In this document: one piece after another, positions 8,418 to 15,746 of the stretch
Numbering within the stretch: position 1 is the stretch's first letter
How the letters are laid out: each line of letters begins with the position of its first letter
DNA from: CAZXSK01 sp964642855
GTDB taxonomy: Bacteria; Planctomycetota; Phycisphaerae; SM23-33
Direction: 5' to 3'
Length of the DNA: 64,000 bases
Assembly (NCBI GenBank): GCA_964642855.1
Contig: CAZXSK010000002.1
Coordinates: forward strand, 52,844-116,843
Position numbers and translations under genes: made by a program
Notes under the pieces: model-generated
What the model was told of the DNA's origin: nothing
Database searches by the model: none
Seen by the model: the letters and a program-made list of their open reading frames with translations, nothing else

Positions 8418-9437
8418 GTGAAGACCTCAGCCATTCTGTTCTGTGTTACGCTTCTGGCCGCCCTGCTGACGGTGTCACGAGAGGCCTTGGCGCAGGTCAC
8501 CCCGCCGGAACCCTACAAGGTCATGCCGCTGGGCGACTCCATTACCACCACCGATTACCGGTACTACATGTACAACTCGCTGGTCGCTGCCGGCGGGGTT
8601 CACAATGTGCATTTCGATTTCATCGGTTCCGAATACGGCGGCAATGCGTCGGGCACCTGGGACAAGGACCACGAAGGTCACGGTGGGTACACCACCGACC
8701 AGTTGCTGACCGGCCGGGAGTCCGGGGCCGACGGCATCAAAGAGCAAGCCGACGCGGGCACGTTTGTCGCGCCCGACGTTGTCTGTCTGCTGACGGGAAC
8801 CAACGACATCGGTTACGACTGGGGCAAGATGGTCCGCGACCAGAACGACGGGATCGTCGACCCCGACGCGGGCGAAACCATTCCGCTGTACGCCGTGCAC
8901 GAGACCATCAACGACATCCGCAACGTGGTGGGCTTTCTGCGCGAGCAGAACCCCAACGTCAGGATCGCCCTCTCCACGGGCATCCCCAGCACCGAGGAAC
9001 GTCGCCATTACGCCCCGGGCACGCTGGAAGCACTCAAGGACGAAATCGTCAAGCTGGTCGAAGGCACGTACGTGGTGCCCGAGGATCTCGATCCGGCTCC
9101 GAGCTACGCGATCGGCAACACCGGCGCCTGGAAGCCGGCCCCGGAGCGTCTGGATCCGTCCGAGTTTGTCTCCGGCGGCATCTCGACCGAGGCGTCTCCG
9201 GTGGTGCTGGTCGATCACTGGACGGGTTTCGATACCGATACCATGCTGATCGATGACGGGATCCATCCGAACCCTGCCGGTGAGGTGCTCATCGGCGAGC
9301 GGTTCGCCACGGCCATCGAGCCGTGGGTTGTTCCTGAACCCGCAACGGGGTTGTACCTCGGAGCGGCTGGAGCAGCCGGCCTGGCCAGGAAACGCCGCAG
9401 GAAAAAGGCCAGGAATAACAAGCACACCCAGGAGTGA
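8418..9437 (+). CDS. SGNH/GDSL hydrolase with PEP-CTERM tail
   Basis: A GTG start at 8418 is preferred: GAAGGAGAATCTC precedes it and a signal peptide follows (VKTSAILFCVTLLAALLTV). 339 residues. Catalytic blocks of the SGNH family are visible: block I VMPLGDSIT (Ser), block II Gly in GHGGYTTDQLL, block III LTGTNDIG (Asn), and block V DDGIHPNPAG (Asp and His). It differs from the SASA-type neighbour. The C-terminus reads VVPEPATG, a hydrophobic stretch, then a very basic KRRRKK tail, a longer tail than usual for PEP-CTERM. Predicted exported carbohydrate or lipid esterase. A strong terminator lies 70 bases downstream. Confidence 0.87.
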   Translation: MKTSAILFCVTLLAALLTVSREALAQVTPPEPYKVMPLGDSITTTDYRYYMYNSLVAAGGVHNVHFDFIGSEYGGNASGTWDKDHEGHGGYTTDQLLTGRESGADGIKEQADAGTFVAPDVVCLLTGTNDIGYDWGKMVRDQNDGIVDPDAGETIPLYAVHETINDIRNVVGFLREQNPNVRIALSTGIPSTEERRHYAPGTLEALKDEIVKLVEGTYVVPEDLDPAPSYAIGNTGAWKPAPERLDPSEFVSGGISTEASPVVLVDHWTGFDTDTMLIDDGIHPNPAGEVLIGERFATAIEPWVVPEPATGLYLGAAGAAGLARKRRRKKARNNKHTQE

Positions 9438-9506
9438 AGCTGGCCGGTCGTCTTGGGACATCAGCTTCTTCATGATGCGGGCTCATTCCTCAGAGCTCGA
9501 CTCCGG

Positions 9507-9537
9507 GAGGCCCATCCATGCGGGTGGGCCTCTTCTT
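9507..9537 (+). terminator. rho-independent-type terminator
   Basis: Eleven-pair stem (one G-U) GAGGCCCATCC / GGGTGGGCCTC with a 4-base loop, followed by TTCTTC. It lies downstream of the PEP-CTERM/SGNH gene run. Confidence 0.7.
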
Positions 9538-9687
9538 CGCGCGCTCGATCAGGAGGGCGGATTCCACATCGCAGGGATTGCATGCCGCATGGCCACGGGG
9601 TACCCTGAGTTCTCGTGCCCGGAACGTCTCCGGACACCGACTACCTCTTCTGCCCGCCGGGCAGGGATACCAGAGATCGGAGACCCC

Positions 9688-10092
9688 ATGGGATCCAACG
9701 CCCAGGAGAACCTTGAGAAATCGCGCGCCTTCCTCGAAGAGAACGCTCAACGGGACGACGTGGAGCAACTGCCCAGCGGCCTGCAGATCCGCAAGCTCGA
9801 CATGGGCGACGGGCCCACGCCCACCGAAGCCGACACCGTGACCGTGCACTACCGCGGTACGCTGATCGACGGGACCGAGTTCGACAGCTCCTACTCCCGC
9901 GGCACGCCGGCGACGTTCCCCGTCAACGGCGTGATCGAGGGCTGGACCGAAGCCCTCAAACGCATGCCGGAAGGCTCGAAGTGGGAGTTGTTCCTCCCGC
10001 CCGAACTGGCCTACGGCAAGCGCGGCGCGGGGGCGGACATCGGCCCCAACGAGGCGCTGATTTTCGAGGTGGAGTTGCTCAAGGTCGGCTGA
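9688..10092 (+). CDS. FKBP-type peptidyl-prolyl cis-trans isomerase
   Basis: 134 residues from the ATG at 9688. A short helical N-terminal segment (ENLEKSRAFLEENAQRD) precedes a complete FKBP domain: VTVHYRGTLIDGTEFDSSY, GVIEGWTEALKRMPEGSKW, FLPPELAYGKRGAG and ALIFEVELLKV. The segment resembles the C-terminal half of FkpA/FklB/Mip-type enzymes. There is no signal peptide, so it is probably cytosolic, unlike FkpA. It catalyses proline isomerisation during folding. The next gene starts 24 bases downstream on the same strand. Confidence 0.93.
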   Translation: MGSNAQENLEKSRAFLEENAQRDDVEQLPSGLQIRKLDMGDGPTPTEADTVTVHYRGTLIDGTEFDSSYSRGTPATFPVNGVIEGWTEALKRMPEGSKWELFLPPELAYGKRGAGADIGPNEALIFEVELLKVG

Positions 10093-10116
10093 CCGGCCGG
10101 CCGGGGAGTACTGCCC

Positions 10117-10659
10117 GTGACGGTGACGGAACTGGAGTGTGTCAACTGCGGCGCTCCGCTGCGCGCGGAGAGTTACATCGCCCGCCTGGGAGCGCTGCGC
10201 TGCACGCATTGCGGCGCGCTGATGGCCGCTGGGAGCCGATCCGACCCGCCGCCGGCGATGTCGACGCAGGACGGCCCGCCCCTGCCGCCACCGTCTGCCG
10301 CCCCGCCTGAGGTCCTGCCGCGCGACCTGCCCGCCCCACCGGGCATCGACGTCGACGACCAACCCCACCAACTGACGCTCACCCGGCGGTGGTTCTCCGG
10401 CGGAACGGCCTTCCTGGCGGTCATCGGGCTCGTCGGCGGAGCCATGCTGGCCGCGTGGTATCTCATCGCATTCGCGATCGGTTCGACATTCGGAGTCATG
10501 ATGGCATTCATCGGCCTGCCGTTCGTACTGATCGGCCTGCCGCTGGTGTACGCCGCCCTCGCCGGGGTGCTGAACCGCACGACCCTCCGCGCCCGGCGCG
10601 GGACGCTCACCGTCCGCCACGGGCCCGTGCCCGGCGAGTATCGCAGCGCGTCCGGCTGA
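10117..10659 (+). CDS. zinc-ribbon membrane protein of unknown function
   Basis: GTG start with GGGGAG upstream. 180 residues. The N-terminus has two CxxC pairs (CVNCG and CTHCG) forming a zinc ribbon, followed by a Pro-rich linker. Two hydrophobic segments follow (roughly residues 95-120 and 125-155: FLAVIGLVGGAMLAAWYLIA and MMAFIGLPFVLIGLPLVYAA), then a short basic tail. Probably anchored in the inner membrane with the ribbon in the cytosol. It may be co-transcribed with the FKBP gene. Function not recognised. Confidence 0.75.
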   Translation: MTVTELECVNCGAPLRAESYIARLGALRCTHCGALMAAGSRSDPPPAMSTQDGPPLPPPSAAPPEVLPRDLPAPPGIDVDDQPHQLTLTRRWFSGGTAFLAVIGLVGGAMLAAWYLIAFAIGSTFGVMMAFIGLPFVLIGLPLVYAALAGVLNRTTLRARRGTLTVRHGPVPGEYRSASG

Positions 10660-10684
10660 GGCGCGACTGGCTGGCAGAACACAG

Positions 10685-10716
10685 CCGGCCGAGCGAGTGC
10701 TTTCTCGCCCGGCCGG
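10685..10716. terminator. bidirectional hairpin between convergent genes
   Basis: Thirteen-base arms CCGGCCGAGCGAG / CTCGCCCGGCCGG with one mismatch and a 6-base loop, located between the zinc-ribbon gene and the converging PDZ gene. No long T-run, so it may act as an mRNA end-stabilising hairpin. Confidence 0.55.
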
Positions 10717-10745
10717 TCGATGGGTCTCGGTTCTTCGGATGCAGG

Positions 10746-12022
10746 TCAATCGTCGTCCTCATCCTCGTCGGATTCGCGAGGGTCTCCATGCTCTTGTTCG
10801 TCGTCTTCGTGATCCTCGTCGCCGCCTCTGCCGAATCCTTCCCCTTCGTCGTCTTCGTCGTNNNNNNNNNNNNNNNNNNNNNNNNNNNNNNNNNNNNNNN
10901 NNNNNNNNNNNNNNNNNNNNNNNNNNNNNNNNNNNNNNNNNNNNNNNNNNNNNNNNNNNNNCGGCGCCCGCGAGCGCGGCCGCTGCCTTCGCCATCGTCA
11001 TCATCTTCCTCGTCGCCCCTGTCACCGGAGGTGGTGATTTCTCCGTCGCGGATGCGGATCTTCATGCGGTGCATCCGCTCGAGAACCTTGCGGACCTTCT
11101 CGTTGCCTTCCGGTGCATGCACCCGGCCCGACTCGTCGATCTTCACCGGCCCGGCGTAGATCTCCTTGCCGTCCTTGTCGATCACGCGAAGCGTGGCCTT
11201 GTTGCCGGTTACCTTCATCCTCACCGACATTCCGCCATGGTCCATCGACAGCATCGAGCCGACGGTCTTCCTGCCACGCGATCCCTCGCGACGTTCCTTA
11301 TCCTCAGAATCGCCCTCTCTCGGGCGACGCCGGAGTTCCTCGGGCACCTTCATGCGAGGCCGGAACATCCGCTCGATGATCTCCTTCGAAACGGTCAGCT
11401 TGCGAACCTTTCGCCTTTCCAGCGTCACGGGAATGGCCTTGGACTTCCCGCCGCGGATGACCGTGATCTTCACCTTGTCCCCGCCGTCGTGCATGTTCAG
11501 CAGCACCGACAGTTGCGGGGTGTTGATCACCAGTTGATCGTCGAGCTTGTGGAGCACGTCGTGTTTCTCCAGGCCGGCATTGGCGGCTGGGCTGTTGGGC
11601 TCGACGTGGTCGATGACCATCCCGACACCCTCCGCCAGTCCCAACTGCTTGCCGAGGGTCTCGCCGACGGGCGAGGTCGAGACGCCCAGGAACGTCTGCT
11701 CGACCATTTCCGAGGCGGCCAGCACCAGCCCGCGTGGCAGCGCGTCGAAGGGAAGGCCGTCGGCATCGCCGGCGTCTGCGAGGGCGTCCATGACCGCGTC
11801 GGGGAATCCTTCACGGGCGTCTTCCATTTCCCGGGCAGCTTCCGAAAGCTCCCGCTGGACGTCTTCCATCGCCTCTTCGATTTCCTCGCGGAGTGGCCAG
11901 GCCTCGGGCTGCTCGTCTCGCCGGTCGTCCCGGGGACCCCGCTCGTCGGCGCCGGCTCCGGCAGCCATTGTCAGCAACACCGCCGAGGCGACAATCCATG
12001 TTCGCGTGTTCTGGAGTCTCAT
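10746..12022 (-). CDS. secreted PDZ-domain protein with acidic tail (interrupted by an assembly gap)
   Basis: The start at 12022 has GGGAGAA upstream and a signal peptide (MRLQNTRTWIVASAVLLTM). A PDZ domain occupies roughly residues 110-190 (FLGVSTSPVGE, VEPNSPAANAGLEKHDVL, INTPQLSVLL), followed by a basic hinge and a region with IDKDGKEIYAGPVKID. A run of 100 N (10862-10961) breaks the 3' end. Beyond the gap only one frame continues the acidic composition (DEDDEGEGFGRGGDED..., ending DEDEDDD), and it stops at 10746-10748. That frame is not in phase with the upstream part, so the true gap length is not 100. The gene sits 26 bases downstream of the anti-sigma factor gene. A role as an envelope-stress sensor or a target of the sigma factor is inferred. 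Confidence 0.75.
10862..10961. other. assembly gap (100 N)
   Basis: Exactly 100 undetermined bases inside the acidic repeat region of the PDZ protein. The flanking codons are GAC/GAA/GAG-rich, a likely cause of assembly failure. Confidence 0.99.
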
Positions 12023-12048
12023 GTTCGTTCTCCCGTTGTAGGTTGGGT

Positions 12049-12570
12049 TCAGTGCACGTCGGCCCGCACGAGGCATACCTGCTCGCTGGGGGTGGTGATT
12101 TCCACTCGAACGTCGTCGGCTTCGTCGACCAGCCAGACCTTCCGGACGGTCGTGGTGCGGAATACCCGCACCGGCGGGCCGTCGTCGACTTCGAGCGTTC
12201 CTTCGTAGTTCACATTGCTCAGCTCCTGCTCCATGCGCAGGGGCTGGGGCGCGGAATTGCTGTTTACCTGGGCGCTCCCGCCCGCTGGGCCCTGCTGATC
12301 TTGCCCAAGCCGGTTCCGGCGCTCCAGCACGACGGCCACCGAGGCAGCGACCAGCAGGCAGGCTGCGGCGATCGCCCCGAGGCTGCCCAGCCTCCGATTG
12401 CGATGCAGCCTGCGGATCTCGGGCACGCCGGATGCGTCGATGGCTTCCTCGACGCGGTCGTCCAGCGAGGGCGGAGGCGACGCCAGCCGAAGCTCCGTCA
12501 GGGCTCTTTCGAGTCGATCGAGCTTCGCATCGAGCGTGTTATCGTGTTCGTTGCCAGGTTGGGGGTTCAT
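12049..12570 (-). CDS. anti-sigma factor-like single-pass membrane protein
   Basis: The start at 12570 overlaps the sigma-factor stop (ATGA), with GGGAG 6 bases upstream; an ATG two codons earlier is a weaker option. 173 residues. A cytosolic helical N-terminus (about 75 residues, LDAKLDRLERALTELRL, SLDDRVEEAIDASG) is followed by one transmembrane helix (GAIAAACLLVAASVAVVL) and an extracytoplasmic domain of about 80 residues (EQELSNVNYEGTLEVDDGPP). No HxxxCxxC zinc motif is present. The position and translational coupling with an ECF sigma gene support an anti-sigma role; sequence similarity alone does not. Confidence 0.8.
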   Translation of the reverse strand: MNPQPGNEHDNTLDAKLDRLERALTELRLASPPPSLDDRVEEAIDASGVPEIRRLHRNRRLGSLGAIAAACLLVAASVAVVLERRNRLGQDQQGPAGGSAQVNSNSAPQPLRMEQELSNVNYEGTLEVDDGPPVRVFRTTTVRKVWLVDEADDVRVEITTPSEQVCLVRADVH

Positions 12571-13052
12571 AGCCATCTCCCACAGGTTTCCTGAAGGCGG
12601 AGAAGCGCCCGTCGGTATCGCGAGGCGATCGTTTGCAGCGGCTCGCCGGTGACTTCCGCGATTTCGGCGAATGTCATGCCGCCATAGATTTTCATCAGCA
12701 CGGCCTGTTTCTGTGCGTCGGGCAACGCCCCGACGGCCTTACGTAGTGCCCCGGCAAGCTCGGCCGATTCGCTCGCAACGTCAGGCTCATCGCCGTCGGG
12801 ACCGTCGAACAGCGAGACGTACTCGCCGGCGGGTTTCTCCCGAGGGGCGCGGCGGACCTGGTCGATCGCTGCGTTCCGCACGGCCTTGTATACGTAGGGC
12901 ACGGTGGCCCGGCCGCCCCCGTTGCGACACAGGCGCCAGAACGCTTCGTGGACGGCGTCCTCGGCGAGTTCGGGCCTGCCCGTCACCGACAGCGCCATCG
13001 CATACAACGGCCTGTTGTGCCGGTGATAGATGTCCTTGAGCTGCTCGTGCAC
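12567..13052 (-). CDS. ECF-type RNA polymerase sigma factor
   Basis: 161 residues from a GTG at 13052. The longer open frame upstream runs through unrelated DNA and has no better start, although no clear ribosome site precedes the GTG. Region 2 is visible in IYHRHNRPLYAMALSVTG, AEDAVHEAFWRLCR and VYKAVRNAAIDQVRR. Region 4 is in LPDAQKQAVLMKIYGGMTFA and TGEPLQTIASRYRRALLRL. It begins an operon sigma > anti-sigma > PDZ protein and diverges from the PEP-CTERM gene at 13326. It directs polymerase to stress or envelope promoters that cannot be named here. Confidence 0.9.
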   Translation of the reverse strand: MHEQLKDIYHRHNRPLYAMALSVTGRPELAEDAVHEAFWRLCRNGGGRATVPYVYKAVRNAAIDQVRRAPREKPAGEYVSLFDGPDGDEPDVASESAELAGALRKAVGALPDAQKQAVLMKIYGGMTFAEIAEVTGEPLQTIASRYRRALLRLQETCGRWL

Positions 13053-13192
13053 TCGCGGGGCCCGTTTCGTTGTGCCTGGCTTTGCGTTCCGGATGATCTG
13101 ACGCCCGGCCGGGCGGTGATTATGCAGAAAACGGCAGATTTTCCGCCCGCCGGAACGAGTTCCATGCCCGTATTCTTGCCGGGCTGGAGGGG

Positions 13193-13220
13193 TTGTCAAC
13201 TTTCGGAAACCGAATACAAT
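13193..13220 (+). promoter_or_regulatory. sigma70-like promoter with internal operator
   Basis: TTGTCA (13193-13198), a 16-base spacer, then TACAAT (13215-13220), both 5/6 to consensus. The spacer holds a perfect inverted repeat TTCGG-AAA-CCGAA (13202-13214). It would give a leader of about 100 bases for the PEP-CTERM gene at 13326. A repressor bound there would block polymerase; its identity is unknown. Confidence 0.6.
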
Positions 13221-13325
13221 AGGTACTGGAATCGCAGGGCCAGCGACGTAGTATGTGCCCTTCGCCTGCGCAAATAGAACACAAATCTTGCTCAAATAAG
13301 TGGATACACCCTGGGAGGGAAACCC

Positions 13326-13922
13326 ATGAAGCTTTCGAGACTTCTCGCAGCCGGTGTGGTGGTGGTGGCTTCGGCCTCGCTCGCAGCGGCCGGCGTGTCG
13401 GAAATTCGAATCAACTTCCAGCCGGAGGGCGAAACCATCCCCAACGGCTACCTGCCCGACTACGGCTACGAGTTCGGCACGATGGAATACACACCGATGT
13501 TCGATTACGGCTGGGAGATGGACGTCCAGGACGAAACCCGCCTGCGAAGCGGCGGGGACGACCAGCGGTACGACACGATCATCCATCTTCAGGACAACCA
13601 CACCTGGGAAATCGCTCTGCAGAACATGGAATACTCCGTGTACATCGTGGCCGGCGATCCCCAGTACACCGACCAGACCAACTCGCTGTTGATCGAGGGC
13701 GTGCTGGTGGAAGACCCAGACGGCCAGAGCTCCGGCGACCACTTCGACGAGCTGGCCGCCAACGTCACCGTGTCCGACGGCCGGCTTACGATCAGCCCCG
13801 GCCCGGGCGCCGACAACCCGAAGATGGCCTTCATTCACATTGCCCCCATCCCCGAGCCGGCGACGATGTCGCTGCTGGGTATGGGAGCCGCGGGCGTGCT
13901 TGCACGTCGTCGGCGTCGCTGA
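13326..13922 (+). CDS. PEP-CTERM sorting-domain protein
   Basis: The ATG at 13326 is preceded by GGGAGGGAAACCC and opens a signal peptide (MKLSRLLAAGVVVVASASLA). 198 residues. The mature domain starts EIRINFQPEGETIPNGYLPD and contains NHTWEIALQNMEYSVYIVAG, which resembles carbohydrate-binding beta-sandwich proteins, but no family is claimed. The C-terminus is IPEPATMSLLGMGAAGVLA followed by RRRRR. Divergent from the ECF sigma operon, with its own promoter and a strong terminator at 13970. Exported; function unknown. Confidence 0.85.
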   Translation: MKLSRLLAAGVVVVASASLAAAGVSEIRINFQPEGETIPNGYLPDYGYEFGTMEYTPMFDYGWEMDVQDETRLRSGGDDQRYDTIIHLQDNHTWEIALQNMEYSVYIVAGDPQYTDQTNSLLIEGVLVEDPDGQSSGDHFDELAANVTVSDGRLTISPGPGADNPKMAFIHIAPIPEPATMSLLGMGAAGVLARRRRR

Positions 13923-13969
13923 CGCTGCGGCTGGCTGCACCTCTCGCATCGCTGAGGCACTAACGAGCG

Positions 13970-13995
13970 CCCGCACGGAAACGGATCCGTGCGGG
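13970..13995 (+). terminator. rho-independent-type terminator
   Basis: Perfect 10-base stem CCCGCACGGA / TCCGTGCGGG with a 6-base loop, then TGTTT. Follows the PEP-CTERM gene and could also stop the converging terminase operon. Confidence 0.7.
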
Positions 13996-14132
13996 TGTTT
14001 CCCTGCGCACCCGCCGGTCGCCGGATCGGCGATCGACGCACCGCACCCCACGACGCCTCCCGCCATGCTGCAACTGCCCGGCCGGTGCGTGTGTTTCGGA
14101 TTTGTCGTTTGCGTGACCATGCTCCGCTCCTT

Positions 14133-15746
14133 TCAGTACATCCCGCGCCGCATCGCACCCGCGGGCCTGCAGCGATTCACGAAGAAGTACCGCAACGCGT
14201 CGATGCAGTGGTCGGGGCCGTCCTTGACCGGCTGGCCGACGCCCTCCTCGCCGGGCGGATAGTGATACGCCCGGAAGGCGTCGATCAGCCTCCTGCAACG
14301 CGGGTGAAGCCGCAACGTCGACTCCCCCAACGCAGGCGCCAGGCCCGCCCGGATCAGCTCCAGACCCTCGCCGATGGTCGACGCCCGCGCGGCGCTGGGT
14401 ATGCCCGAAGCGGCCAGCAGTTCCGTGCACGCCCTGCCGCTGGTGGATTCCTTCTGCCGCCCGGCCGGGTCCACGTACGTCATCCGCACCGGCCCGGGAT
14501 CACGCGAGCGGATCGCCTCGGCGTGGTGCGTCAGCGGCAACCGGTGACGGACGTACTCGTCGATCACGTGAACTCTCCCGCCGGGGGTCACCTGGATCCA
14601 CAGACACACCAGCGGCGATCGGTAGCCGAAGTCGATCGCCCGGTACAGAGGCCAGTCCGGGCAGTACTCCACGGGCTCGACGTGCACCTTCTCGTCGAAC
14701 TCCGGCAGCACCAGCCAGTCCGCGTGTGCGCCGGTGCAGAGCATCTCGGCCTCCCACGACGCCCGCGACGTTCGCGACTTGATGCCGATGGCGTCCTCGA
14801 CACTGAGAAACCCCCCGCCGCGCCGGGCGATGCCTTTACAGTCGTCGTTGAGCGGACACCGGCTGCAGGAGCGGTCCTCGCTGCATGCTTCGATGGTCTC
14901 CCAGAGGCACCACGAGATCATCGCGAACCCGTCTTCGTCGCCGGCCGCCGGCGCCTCGCCCGGGTCGGGCGATTCGGGCAGAACCGGCAACGGCCGGCCT
15001 GGGGCGGCAACAGCCGGCAACGGTGGTTCACAGCCGGCAGCGGCCGGCAAGGCACGGCAAGATTCGGCAAGAACCGGCAAGCCCGGGCAAGCTCCCGGCG
15101 AATCGCCCGACGCGACGTTCTCGATCGGCTGCCAGCGATTGGCCTTCTCGACCAGGCGGTCCATCAGCCCGCCGGTTCGGTGCAGCGTCGAGAGCACTTC
15201 CACCGACCCCCGCGCGAGCCCCTGCGAACGCGTGGTGAACTGCACCGCGCGCCAGACGTCGTCGTCGAAGAGGTCCACCTCGTCGCAGCGGATCTTCTGT
15301 ACGTGCTGACCGCGCACCGCACGCTGCGACTGGGCGAGAATTCGCACCACCGATCCCCCGGCCAGCTCCACGCGCTGCTTGCCCGCCCTGCCGCTGAGCA
15401 GCTCCGGCTGCATTTCCGTGACGCGCCGGATGTACTCAGCCAGCCGGTCGGACTGGTCGAAACTGCCCCCCAGCACGCACGCCTCGATGGGCCCGCGAAA
15501 CAGCGCATCGAGAACCGTGGCGATCGCAGCGAGCAGTGTCTTGCCCCCGCCGCGATTCGCCCAGACCAGCAGGTCGCGCTGGTCGAAGAAACTCGCCGCG
15601 AGGTAGTCCATCGGGCTGTGGTGGTGCGGGCAGAGGCGTTGGTCGGGCACGTCCAGGCCGAAGTAACGCTTCACCAGTGCGCGAAGCTGGCGTCGGGTCT
15701 GGATGGGTGAGTCGGGGTGTTGTCCGCGTCTGCGTTTTCGTGTCAT
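14133..15746 (-). CDS. phage-type terminase large subunit (TerL-like ATPase/nuclease)
   Basis: 537 residues. The start at 15746 overlaps the upstream stop (ATGA) and follows CAGGAGCA. The N-terminal ATPase has Walker A at 63-70 (ANRGGGKT) and Walker B near 152-158 (IRCDEVD). The C-terminal part has the RNase H-like nuclease pattern of TerL: YRAIDFGYRSPLVCLWI, MTYVDPAG and DHCIDALRYFF. Between them sits an unusual Pro/Ala/Gly-rich linker encoded by GGCAA-type repeats, then a cysteine cluster CSEDRSCSRCPLNDDC that could bind metal. TerL packages DNA into capsids, yet no portal, capsid or small terminase gene lies nearby. It is the last gene of an operon with the HTH and ABC-GNAT genes. Confidence 0.85.
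   Translation of the reverse strand: MTRKRRRGQHPDSPIQTRRQLRALVKRYFGLDVPDQRLCPHHHSPMDYLAASFFDQRDLLVWANRGGGKTLLAAIATVLDALFRGPIEACVLGGSFDQSDRLAEYIRRVTEMQPELLSGRAGKQRVELAGGSVVRILAQSQRAVRGQHVQKIRCDEVDLFDDDVWRAVQFTTRSQGLARGSVEVLSTLHRTGGLMDRLVEKANRWQPIENVASGDSPGACPGLPVLAESCRALPAAAGCEPPLPAVAAPGRPLPVLPESPDPGEAPAAGDEDGFAMISWCLWETIEACSEDRSCSRCPLNDDCKGIARRGGGFLSVEDAIGIKSRTSRASWEAEMLCTGAHADWLVLPEFDEKVHVEPVEYCPDWPLYRAIDFGYRSPLVCLWIQVTPGGRVHVIDEYVRHRLPLTHHAEAIRSRDPGPVRMTYVDPAGRQKESTSGRACTELLAASGIPSAARASTIGEGLELIRAGLAPALGESTLRLHPRCRRLIDAFRAYHYPPGEEGVGQPVKDGPDHCIDALRYFFVNRCRPAGAMRRGMY
14937..15110 (-). repeat. GGCAA/CCGGCAA-rich imperfect tandem repeat in TerL linker
   Basis: About ten copies of CGGCAA/GGGCAA-type units at irregular 7-15 base spacing on the plus strand, coding on the minus strand for a Pro/Leu/Ala-rich linker (LPVLAES, LPAVAAPGRPLPVLPESP). 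In frame, so probably a recently expanded disordered linker. Confidence 0.65.

Noticed and set aside
12567..14120. Extended sigma-factor frame starting at 14120
   Set aside because: The upstream 350 residues are antisense to the PEP-CTERM gene and have no homology signature; sigma region 2 starts right after the GTG at 13052.
14937..15110. Possible CRISPR or regulatory iterons (GGCAA repeats)
   Set aside because: Spacing is irregular, there are no spacers of constant length, and the stretch is in frame within TerL.
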